Shown in pieces: positions 1 through 5,843 of a stretch of 7,408 bases of DNA. The stretch comes from Cryomorphaceae bacterium (lineage in GTDB: Bacteria; Bacteroidota; Bacteroidia; Flavobacteriales; Schleiferiaceae): NCBI GenBank assembly GCA_002685435.1, contig NYXD01000121.1, positions 1 to 7,408 on the forward strand, written 5' to 3'. The notes under the pieces were generated by a model, which saw nothing but the letters and a program-made list of their open reading frames with translations, searched no databases and was not told where the DNA came from. Position 1 is the stretch's first letter. Each line of letters starts with the position of its first letter. A program made the position numbers and the translations under genes.

Positions 1-661
1 GCAGGTTGTTGGAGAGCTTCACGGCAATGTCGTAATCATCAACCATCGAGTGCGTAATAGTCTCCGTATCTAGACTAACTCCTGTATAGAATGCGGCAAC
101 GTCGAAAGTCAATACTAAATGATCACCCGGTCTAATAGCCGTATTGACTTCTTTGGTCCGATACAATGCGTTTTTACCAGTATGCCAAGCTAAAAGCTGG
201 TCATCGGCCCCTAAAATTCCTGATGCATTTACTCTACCATCTATTTTAAAGAAACGGTACATGGTTCCCCATGACCAGTACATTGCATTCGAACTGGAAA
301 GCGGATGATTAGAAGCAAATGATGTGGGGTCTTGAATATTATTAATGGAATCTACACCCATTCCAAAGCTGAATTGGTCCACTTTCTTTGCTAAGGGCAG
401 TACATGATTCATGGTAACACTGTCCTGCGCATTAACGAAAATGACAGGCTCTTTTACCTCATCTCCAAGCGCGATTTGACTTAAATAAAAATGAATCAAC
501 TCAAATTTAATGGCCGTATCTCCCTCATACAGTGTCTCACCTATCTCAAAAGGAACGCCGTTGTGTTCAAGGTTAATTTCCAAAGTAACCTGCTGCGATC
601 GATCACCACAAGAACTAAATAAAAGAGCTAATGGAAAAAATAAAAATAATGCTGAACGCAT
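1..661 (-). CDS. MbnP-like lipoprotein (first 220 residues, runs off left edge)
   Basis: The start is the ATG at 661-659, and the frame is open to the window edge, so the C-terminus is missing. Residues 1-18 form a lipoprotein signal ending FSSC, with C18 the likely lipidated cysteine. The rest resembles the MbnP-like domain: a beta strand with HFYLSQIAL (57-65), FGMGVDSINN (99-108), NHPLSSS (118-124), then MYWSW (127-131) and FFKIDGR (137-143), and WHTGKNALY near 159-167. MbnP proteins are periplasmic or membrane-anchored partners of MbnH, a diheme MauG-type enzyme that converts a tryptophan in MbnP to kynurenine, which is linked to copper binding. W129 and W131 are candidate sites, but I cannot map which would be modified. 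The gene begins 13 bases after the stop of a second MbnP-like gene, so the two are surely co-transcribed. The family call is from recalled motifs and is fairly secure; a copper role here is inference. Confidence 0.85.
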   Translation of the reverse strand, partial: MRSALFLFFPLALLFSSCGDRSQQVTLEINLEHNGVPFEIGETLYEGDTAIKFELIHFYLSQIALGDEVKEPVIFVNAQDSVTMNHVLPLAKKVDQFSFGMGVDSINNIQDPTSFASNHPLSSSNAMYWSWGTMYRFFKIDGRVNASGILGADDQLLAWHTGKNALYRTKEVNTAIRPGDHLVLTFDVAAFYTGVSLDTETITHSMVDDYDIAVKLSNNL

Positions 662-674
662 AGAGCAGTGATTT

Positions 675-1454
675 TTAAAGTTTAAACTCGAACTCACTAC
701 TGACGTTGTCTCGCAAAATTTTAGCTAAATCGTAATCCGATGCATCCGCTGGGTCACTATTGATAATATTCATTGTGGACGGACTTAATCCAATGAGGCT
801 AAAAATTCCAGAAAAGAAATTATCGACGTCAATATCCATCACAATAAATACATCCTTGTTTGAGCCAACATTAAAATTGCGATTTTCACTTTTCATCACA
901 ATCAAATCCGGAGTAGCAAAACGCCAATTAAAATTTGCCTCCGGCGTCGTGAATACGCTGTCCGCTGGATTAAAAATTCGACCTTCGATTTGAAAAAAGC
1001 TATGACCAATATCACTACCATTCCATACCAAGCCTTTGCTTAGGGGATTAGTCGTTTCTAGTTGCTCAGGAGCAGTAAAAGCGCGTGCGCTATCCAATCC
1101 TATGTTATACTCTATGCTACCATTGTAGTTTCCTGAAGGCAGATAAGCGAGTTTCACTTCTGAATTTCCTATCAAATCGATCATAGTCAAGTCACTTTCT
1201 GTAAAAGTGGTATCCTGTTCGTCATAGCTCACGAAGCGTGCACCGCTGAGTGTAACGTAGATATGATCAAATTTTACTAAATCGCCATTGACCTCATATA
1301 CCGTTGAGGTGTCAACTATCGCACCGTCATAATATTTGTAGGCACGTATGTAGATATTTCTATTATCAAGTGCGGTAGGATCAACAACTGGAATAGGATC
1401 TTCACATGCTGTAAACAGCGTTGATACAAGTACTAAAAGAATTATTTTTTTCAT
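675..1454 (-). CDS. Divergent MbnP-like lipoprotein
   Basis: This 259-residue protein has a signal peptide with a lipobox-like FTAC, C17 being the likely lipidated residue, followed by the acidic CEDP. The pattern repeats that of the downstream neighbour: KFDHIYVTLSG (61-71), LPSGNYNGSIEYNIGLDSA (105-123), NPLSKGLVW (136-144), then GHSFFQIEGR (150-159). It is therefore probably a paralogue with an MbnP-like fold. It keeps one tryptophan (W144) where the neighbour has the YWSW signature; the second tryptophan is replaced by a longer, glycine-containing segment. Another W lies at 177. The C-terminal third is rich in Asp, Asn and Ser and I recognise nothing in it. The start codon overlaps the stop of the upstream acyltransferase as ATGA, which suggests translational coupling. 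It could instead be a general Bacteroidota beta-sandwich lipoprotein. A metal or kynurenine function is not shown. Confidence 0.75.
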   Translation of the reverse strand: MKKIILLVLVSTLFTACEDPIPVVDPTALDNRNIYIRAYKYYDGAIVDTSTVYEVNGDLVKFDHIYVTLSGARFVSYDEQDTTFTESDLTMIDLIGNSEVKLAYLPSGNYNGSIEYNIGLDSARAFTAPEQLETTNPLSKGLVWNGSDIGHSFFQIEGRIFNPADSVFTTPEANFNWRFATPDLIVMKSENRNFNVGSNKDVFIVMDIDVDNFFSGIFSLIGLSPSTMNIINSDPADASDYDLAKILRDNVSSEFEFKL

Positions 1455-2203
1455 TCGTCTTTAATTTTCAAAAACTCTGGCGCTTGTTCTATAGCAACCA
1501 TAATTTCATCTAACAGTTCATCATTGGATTTTGAAAAGTCCAATTGTAAAGGTTCCTTAAAGGTAATGTTTAACAGGTTACCATTGCTTTTCACAAACAT
1601 ACCGGTTTTATCGAAGGCTCGTCGAAAGCCGTCAATCACTACGGGAACAACTACTGGCCTCAATTCTTTAATCAAATGTACCGTTCCTCGCCTTCCTTTC
1701 ACGAAGGGCCTTGTAGTACCTTGTGGAAAGGTTATGGTCCAACCGGTTTCCATCGCCCGTTTAATATTCTCAATATCCTTTGGATCTACCGAACGGTTCA
1801 CATTCTTTCCGGCCTCACGCCAAGTGCGCTTAATACTTACACTCCCGGCGTATTGCATAAGCTTAGGTAGGATTCCCTTTTTCATGGTTTCAGCCGCGGC
1901 GACGAAAAACACGTTCAGTTTGGGACGAAAAAGCGTGTGAAAAGGAACACTATTGTAGCGGCGATTTTCAGCAGCGTTAAATACCTGATACATAGCACTA
2001 ACATCTGCGAAATACGTTTGATGGTTCGAGACAAACAAAACCCCCTGGTTTGGCAAGTCGCGCAATTTATCCGCACCTACAATCCGGGTAGTATTGATGC
2101 GAAAGAAACGGTACCAAGTTATCAAACCAAACACAAAAATCACCGTCCGCTTAATGAGCAGATTGTAACCAAAGCTATCACGCTTGAATGGATTTAAGTG
2201 CAT
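1451..2203 (-). CDS. PlsC-type lysophospholipid acyltransferase family protein, divergent motifs
   Basis: The 250-residue protein has a hydrophobic stretch near residues 20-34 that could anchor it to the inner membrane, then the acyltransferase motifs in order: SNHQTYFAD (59-67, block I, His61 and Asp67), SVSIKR (121-126, block II), FPQGTTR (159-165, block III) and VVVPVVIDGF (184-193, block IV). The family moves acyl groups from acyl-CoA or acyl-ACP onto lysophospholipids such as 1-acyl-glycerol-3-phosphate. Two canonical features differ: His and Asp are separated by five residues rather than four, and the usual FPEGTR has Gln for Glu. I recall similar NHQTYFAD/PQGTT sequences in other Bacteroidota, so this is probably a subfamily rather than decay. 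The substrate is unknown; ornithine or other amino lipids are as possible as phosphatidic acid. The gene lies 32 bases after the Nudix gene and overlaps the next gene by 4 bases. Confidence 0.85.
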   Translation of the reverse strand: MHLNPFKRDSFGYNLLIKRTVIFVFGLITWYRFFRINTTRIVGADKLRDLPNQGVLFVSNHQTYFADVSAMYQVFNAAENRRYNSVPFHTLFRPKLNVFFVAAAETMKKGILPKLMQYAGSVSIKRTWREAGKNVNRSVDPKDIENIKRAMETGWTITFPQGTTRPFVKGRRGTVHLIKELRPVVVPVVIDGFRRAFDKTGMFVKSNGNLLNITFKEPLQLDFSKSNDELLDEIMVAIEQAPEFLKIKDE

Positions 2204-2224
2204 GCGATTATTGTTTCAGGTCGG

Positions 2225-2232
2225 CAAATATA
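2225..2232 (-). promoter_or_regulatory. Candidate -7 promoter element upstream of the acyltransferase gene
   Basis: Read on the minus strand the 32-base gap between the Nudix and acyltransferase genes contains TATATTTG, a perfect match to the Bacteroidota -7 consensus TAnnTTTG. It ends 21 bases before the ATG at 2203. No TTG lies at the usual distance upstream; the nearest is about 29 bases away. An exact TAnnTTTG is expected roughly twice per strand in a window this size, so position is the main support. Confidence 0.35.
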
Positions 2233-2235
2233 CTG

Positions 2236-2847
2236 CTAAGAAAACAGAGCGCTAAGCTCTCCAAGAATCATTGCTGTCGCACCCCAGATCACTTCGCCTT
2301 GCCAATGAAACGCTGGTACCCTTAAGACACCATATTTCGTCATTACCTCTGCATCGCGTAATATCGAACGATCACATATTCTATTTAGCGGAATGGACAA
2401 CGTATAAGCCACTTCTTTTTCTTCCAAGACCAATTCTGGTAGAGTTGGACTGTAGGTCACGTATGGTTCTACGTAAAAATTTGAGGGCGGTATATACAGC
2501 CAACTCAATGCTCCGAGAGGAAGCAGTTCGTCCTTACGCAGTCCTACTTCTTCAAAAGCTTCACGATACGCGGTATGCTCTAGTGTATGATCGTCTTCTT
2601 CAAACTTTCCACCTGGAAAACTAATCTGACCACTGTGCGTACCATCGTATACCGGACGCTTCATAAGCAGTACCTCAATCCCATCGACTCCTTCAAAAAG
2701 ATGCACTAATACACCCGCACGTTTCGGATTCTTAGACACTACCGCTTCCAAATTGAGTGAATTTCTGTAGGAAGGCATCAACAGTTGATGCCCCTTAATG
2801 CCGGGGAGCGGTTCTTGAAAAGCTGTTTTTAGGTCTGCAAGGGTCAT
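2236..2847 (-). CDS. Nudix hydrolase, CoA pyrophosphatase type
   Basis: The 203-residue protein belongs to the family that cleaves coenzyme A and its derivatives to 4'-phosphopantetheine and 3',5'-ADP using divalent metal. The CoA-specific motif upstream of the Nudix box is visible at residues 60-80, with LL, R64, G73 and FPGG (77-80) at the correct spacing. The expected Ser/Ala after R64 is P65, and the next expected Arg is G69. The Nudix box continues from GG (79-80) to REAFEEVGL (95-103), with the metal-binding glutamates present. IWGATAMIL (187-195) is the usual C-terminal element. The N-terminus (LKTAF, PLPG, LLMPSYR) matches the family pattern and the next Met is at 24, so the ATG at 2847 is well supported. 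It is first in a minus-strand run of four genes and diverges from oxyR. CoA pyrophosphatase is the best call; exact substrate preference is inferred. Confidence 0.9.
   Translation of the reverse strand: MTLADLKTAFQEPLPGIKGHQLLMPSYRNSLNLEAVVSKNPKRAGVLVHLFEGVDGIEVLLMKRPVYDGTHSGQISFPGGKFEEDDHTLEHTAYREAFEEVGLRKDELLPLGALSWLYIPPSNFYVEPYVTYSPTLPELVLEEKEVAYTLSIPLNRICDRSILRDAEVMTKYGVLRVPAFHWQGEVIWGATAMILGELSALFS
2246..2260 (-). terminator. Possible weak terminator hairpin at the end of the Nudix gene
   Basis: On the minus strand AGAGC, a 5-base loop and GCTCT form a perfect but short stem. It is followed by GTTTTCTTAG, which contains the gene's stop codon. The stem is only 5 bp, so this is tentative. 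If real it would reduce read-through into the acyltransferase gene, which has its own promoter-like element just downstream. Confidence 0.2.
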
Positions 2848-2852
2848 GTTTC

Positions 2853-2887
2853 TAAAGGTAGCTCAGGATTTTTGCGCAGTGCAAAAA
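2853..2887 (-). promoter_or_regulatory. Candidate promoter for the Nudix operon
   Basis: On the minus strand TTTTTG (2887-2882) is followed after 21 bases by TACCTTTA (2860-2853), one mismatch from TAnnTTTG. The spacing fits the -33/-7 arrangement of Bacteroidota housekeeping promoters. The -7 box ends only 5 bases before the ATG at 2847, so a transcript from it would have almost no leader. Its -33 element forms one arm of the inverted repeat at 2869-2887 shared with the oxyR promoter. Confidence 0.4.
2869..2887. promoter_or_regulatory. Inverted repeat joining two divergent -33 elements
   Basis: TTTTTGC (2869-2875), a 5-base spacer GCAGT and GCAAAAA (2881-2887) form a perfect 7-bp inverted repeat. 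Each arm carries the TTG of one of the two divergent promoters. The repeat also satisfies the loose T-N11-A pattern of LysR-type regulator sites (for example T2872 and A2884), so OxyR itself could bind here. That last step is inference. Confidence 0.4.
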
Positions 2888-2902
2888 GAGTCGTTATCTT
2901 TG
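2872..2902 (+). promoter_or_regulatory. Candidate oxyR promoter
   Basis: TTG (2872-2874) and TATCTTTG (2895-2902) are separated by 20 bases, matching the Bacteroidota -33 TTG / -7 TAnnTTTG consensus in both sequence and spacing. Transcription would begin near 2907-2910, giving a leader of about 25 bases before the ATG at 2933. This is the best promoter match in the window because both elements and the intergenic position agree. Confidence 0.65.
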
Positions 2903-2904
2903 TT

Positions 2905-2931
2905 TTCTATCATATTTTAAACTTAATAGAA
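2905..2931. promoter_or_regulatory. Inverted repeat in the oxyR leader, possible operator
   Basis: TTCTAT (2905-2910) and ATAGAA (2926-2931) form a perfect 6-bp inverted repeat around a 15-base AT-rich spacer. It covers the expected transcription start and ends one base before the oxyR ATG. The half-sites resemble the CTAT/ATAG halves of proteobacterial OxyR sites, but the spacing is 15 rather than 7. Autoregulation by OxyR is a reasonable guess and no more. Confidence 0.25.
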
Positions 2932-2932
2932 C

Positions 2933-3859
2933 ATGACTATAACTCAATTCAAATATATCGTCGCAGTTGACAACCATCGCCATTTTGCGAAAGCTGCGGA
3001 AGCCTGTTTTGTAACGCAACCCACTTTAAGCATGCAAATTCAAAAGCTTGAAGAAGAATTGGACATTCTCATCTTCGACCGCTCAAAACACCCCATCGTA
3101 CCCACACCATTAGGCGTACGCCTCATAGATCAAGCACGAAAGATTCTGCACGAAAGTGCCGTACTGGAGAATATGGCCAAACGTATAAAAGGTTCCTATG
3201 AAGGAATATTGAGTTTAGGCGTAATCCCTACGGTCGCGCCTAGCTTACTTCCGCGATTTATTCCGGAATTCAAATCGAAATTTCCCGATATCACCCTAAA
3301 AATTGAAGAGCTCAAAACGGAGGATATGATTGAAGCACTACGCAAGGATCAGATCGATGTGGGCATCGCAGCTACACCTTTAGATGAAAAAGGTATTGTT
3401 GAGGATCCATTGTACTGGGAACCATTCATGGCCTTTGTACCGGATTACCATCCGATGAAAAACGACGAATTTTTATTGGCCTCAGAAATTAACGTGAAAG
3501 ATCTATTACTCTTAAACGAGGGGCATTGCTTTAGAAATAGTGTTTTAAAACTCTGTCAAGCTAATCCTCAAGAAGGACAGGGATTACAAATGGAAAGTGG
3601 AAACTTTGATACCCTGGTAAAATTGGCACATAGAGGTATGGGAATGACTTTGCTGCCTTATTTAACAGCCATTGATTTAGAGGAGAAATATAAGTCAAGC
3701 GTAAAACCTATCGCGACCCCCACTCCTGGCCGTGAGATCAGCTTACTTTATGCAAGGACGCAACTTAAAATAGAATGGATTGAAGCAATGGGGGCATTAA
3801 TCAAGGTACATCTTCCTAAAAAAGTACTTTCAAAACCCGATCAGATAGTTAGCCCATAA
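2933..3859 (+). CDS. oxyR: OxyR, LysR-type hydrogen peroxide-sensing regulator
   Basis: The 308-residue protein has the usual LysR layout. An N-terminal winged helix-turn-helix spans about residues 1-60, with the helix region HFAKAAEACFVTQPTLSMQI (17-36) and TPLG at 58-61. A linker helix (65-85) and the periplasmic-binding-type sensor domain follow. The OxyR signature is clear: GHCFRNSVLKLC at 197-208 puts the two redox cysteines at C199 and C208, the same numbers and nine-residue spacing as in E. coli OxyR. Peroxide would oxidise C199, form the C199-C208 disulfide and switch on defence genes. Another cysteine (C25) lies in the DNA-binding domain. The start is fixed by the conserved MTITQFKYIVAV opening and by a good promoter upstream. 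It diverges from the Nudix operon and its last 11 bases overlap the tail of the transporter gene on the other strand. Confidence 0.95.
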   Translation: MTITQFKYIVAVDNHRHFAKAAEACFVTQPTLSMQIQKLEEELDILIFDRSKHPIVPTPLGVRLIDQARKILHESAVLENMAKRIKGSYEGILSLGVIPTVAPSLLPRFIPEFKSKFPDITLKIEELKTEDMIEALRKDQIDVGIAATPLDEKGIVEDPLYWEPFMAFVPDYHPMKNDEFLLASEINVKDLLLLNEGHCFRNSVLKLCQANPQEGQGLQMESGNFDTLVKLAHRGMGMTLLPYLTAIDLEEKYKSSVKPIATPTPGREISLLYARTQLKIEWIEAMGALIKVHLPKKVLSKPDQIVSP

Positions 3860-5252
3860 ACTGGAAGAACCAAGTCAAGATAAATAGTAAAACCACAGAA
3901 AGCAGGTTTAAGGCAATCCCACGGTAAATCATATACGACATACTCAAACTGCCCGTTGAGAATACGATGGCATTAGGAGGTGTAGCCATAGGCAGCATGA
4001 AGGCACAACTCGCACCAAGGACCAGCGGAAGAGATAAAGCGTAAAAATCTAACCCCAGAGCTGTAGCCAATGAATACACTAATGGAAGTAAGGCGCTAAC
4101 AAGTGCCATATTGCTCAGCAATTCAGTCGCAAAGACGCCCAACAGCGCCATAACTAACAGCCAGGTAGCAAAAGGGACACCTTTTAGGGATTGTAATTGA
4201 TCACCTAACAGCACAAACCACTGGCTAGCCTGCAATGTACCTGCCAATGCCAATCCGCCTCCGAACAGGAGTAAAATTCCCCATGGCAAGGCTTTCGTAT
4301 CCCCCCAATCCAATACACTTTTGTTTGAACCATCGAATACCGCGAATAAAAGTACAGCGGCTGCTAATGCGATACCGGTATCTGACCATTGTATAACTGG
4401 AATCCATACACTTAAATACGGACGGAGTATCCATAACATTGCGGTTAGCGCAAAAACCATCGCTACTCGAGTTTGTGCAGCTGATAAAGTACCTAACCGA
4501 CTCCATTCATCTTTCAACCAGTTTCGTGTGCGCTCTTCTTCAGATGGGGAGAGCTCATTTTGCCCCAACCCCCTACGTAGAATCAAATAAGCTATTGTAC
4601 CCAACAAAAGACTTGCGGAAAGTCCGACCGGCAACCATTCAACGAAGCCTATTTGACGGTTCAATTGCTCACTCATAAATCCTGCAAAAATCATGTTTGG
4701 CGGGGTCCCAATTAAGGTGGCCATACCACCAATATTTGCTGCCCAAGCCACACTAAGGAGTATAGGGCGAGCCAATTTTTCACGCTGCTGCGGCTCCAGA
4801 ATAGCAATTACACTGGAGGCTATGGGCAACATCATAATGGCCGTTGCTGTGTTCGATATCCACATGGACATGAATGCTGTAGCCAGCATAAAACCTGCTA
4901 GTAATTGATGGTCTTTTGTGCCCGTTTTACGTAAAATCCAAAGTGCTATTCTGTAATGAAGGCCTGTCTTTTCCAATGCCAAGGCTAAAACAAAACCGCC
5001 GAAAAACAGATAGACCAACGGATGCGCATAATACGCCGCTAAGGATTTGGCCTCAGCTATTTCCAATGCAGGGAACAATACTAAAGGTAATAATGCCGTA
5101 ACCCCTAAATGCACCGTTTCTGTAATCCACCAGATAAGCATCCACAATGCAATGCCTAGTAACCAATACTGCGATTGAAAACTACCCAGAGCAGCTGTAA
5201 GAATGGCGGAAACAGGACCAGCGAGGCGAATTATAGGTGTAACTTTGTTCAT
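3849..5252 (-). CDS. SLC13/DASS-family anion symporter (probably Na+-coupled, dicarboxylate type)
   Basis: This 467-residue, highly hydrophobic inner-membrane protein shows the internal-repeat signatures of the divalent anion:sodium symporter family. These are WWITE (41-45), the first SNT (ISNTATAIMMLP, 132-143) with GTPPN (182-186), and the second-repeat equivalents SNM (380-382) and MATPPNAIVFSTG (422-434). The SNT loops bind substrate carboxylates and sodium in the family. The second motif has Met in place of Thr, which may alter substrate choice. A charged, soluble loop lies near 230-258. Likely substrates are succinate, malate or other dicarboxylates; sulfate cannot be excluded. The ATG at 5252 is preferred because the next Met is at residue 38, inside the second membrane segment. 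It starts only 15 bases from the divergent rdgB start, and its 3' end overlaps oxyR tail to tail. Confidence 0.9.
   Translation of the reverse strand: MNKVTPIIRLAGPVSAILTAALGSFQSQYWLLGIALWMLIWWITETVHLGVTALLPLVLFPALEIAEAKSLAAYYAHPLVYLFFGGFVLALALEKTGLHYRIALWILRKTGTKDHQLLAGFMLATAFMSMWISNTATAIMMLPIASSVIAILEPQQREKLARPILLSVAWAANIGGMATLIGTPPNMIFAGFMSEQLNRQIGFVEWLPVGLSASLLLGTIAYLILRRGLGQNELSPSEEERTRNWLKDEWSRLGTLSAAQTRVAMVFALTAMLWILRPYLSVWIPVIQWSDTGIALAAAVLLFAVFDGSNKSVLDWGDTKALPWGILLLFGGGLALAGTLQASQWFVLLGDQLQSLKGVPFATWLLVMALLGVFATELLSNMALVSALLPLVYSLATALGLDFYALSLPLVLGASCAFMLPMATPPNAIVFSTGSLSMSYMIYRGIALNLLSVVLLFILTWFFQFMG
5240..5247 (+). promoter_or_regulatory. Candidate -7 element for rdgB inside the transporter start
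   Basis: TAACTTTG matches TAnnTTTG perfectly and lies 20 bases before the rdgB ATG at 5268, a natural distance. There is no TTG at the expected -33 position. The element lies within codons 2-5 of the divergent transporter gene. Support comes from position more than sequence, since such matches occur by chance. Confidence 0.4.
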
Positions 5253-5267
5253 CTAAACGAATGGCAT

Positions 5268-5843
5268 ATGAAATTGGTCTTTGCGACGCATAACCCGGGT
5301 AAGTTACAAGAGGTTCGTGAATTATTAGCACCCCATTACGAGGTAATTGGATTAACCGACCTCGGAGATCATGAAGAAATAGAGGAAACTGCATTAACCT
5401 TAGAAGGCAACGCATGGATTAAAGCTCGAACCGTTTGGCAGAAGCACGGATTATCCTGTTTTTCGGACGATACTGGGCTAGAAATTGAGGCACTAGATGG
5501 GGCTCCAGGGGTTTTTAGCGCAAGATTTGCGGGGCCTGAGAAAGACCCACAAGCAAACATGGACAAAGTCCTTCACAAACTTAAAAACCAAAAGAATCGA
5601 AATGCGCGCTTTAGAACCGCAGTGGCACTAGTACTCAACGGTGAAGAACATCTTTTTGAAGGAACCGTGAATGGAGTGATAACCACGTCACAATCTGGTG
5701 CTAAGGGCTTTGGCTACGATCCTATTTTTTCACCAAACGGTTTTAACAGCACCTTTGCAGAAATGGATGCGCCGACGAAAAATGACATCTCACACCGGGG
5801 TCTGGCCATTAAAAAATTGGTTGCATTTTTGAAAGCGAACTAA
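5268..5843 (+). CDS. rdgB: RdgB/HAM1 XTP/dITP pyrophosphatase
   Basis: The 191-residue protein has the family length and motifs: FATHNPGKLQEV (5-16), which binds the triphosphate; TLEGNAWIKA (44-53); SDDTGLEIEALDGAPG (66-81) with the metal-binding and catalytic Asp; GFGYDPIF (147-154); and SHRG (175-178), which contacts the base. It hydrolyses dITP, ITP and XTP to monophosphate and pyrophosphate in the cytoplasm and so keeps deaminated purines out of DNA and RNA. I chose the ATG at 5268 because MKLVFATHNPGK is the normal N-terminus; an in-frame upstream ATG at 5175 would add 31 residues of unrelated sequence antisense to the transporter. Its stop overlaps that of the convergent rsmD gene by 4 bases. 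Confidence 0.96.
   Translation: MKLVFATHNPGKLQEVRELLAPHYEVIGLTDLGDHEEIEETALTLEGNAWIKARTVWQKHGLSCFSDDTGLEIEALDGAPGVFSARFAGPEKDPQANMDKVLHKLKNQKNRNARFRTAVALVLNGEEHLFEGTVNGVITTSQSGAKGFGYDPIFSPNGFNSTFAEMDAPTKNDISHRGLAIKKLVAFLKAN

Noticed and set aside
1524..1940. A 138-codon plus-strand open frame opposite the acyltransferase gene
   Set aside because: It is antisense to a gene with clear conserved motifs, shows no recognisable domain of its own, and looks like a by-product of the coding strand's composition.
2905..2931. A canonical E. coli-type OxyR site
   Set aside because: The ATAG/CTAT halves are in the wrong spacing (15 instead of 7) and only two halves are present, so it is kept only as a low-confidence inverted repeat.
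4225..4506. A 93-codon minus-strand frame within the transporter gene
   Set aside because: It lies wholly inside the transporter in another frame and its translation has no family resemblance or membrane pattern.
5175..5267. An upstream in-frame ATG that would extend RdgB by 31 residues
   Set aside because: The extra residues are antisense to the transporter N-terminus and unlike RdgB; MKLVFATHNPGK is the typical family start.
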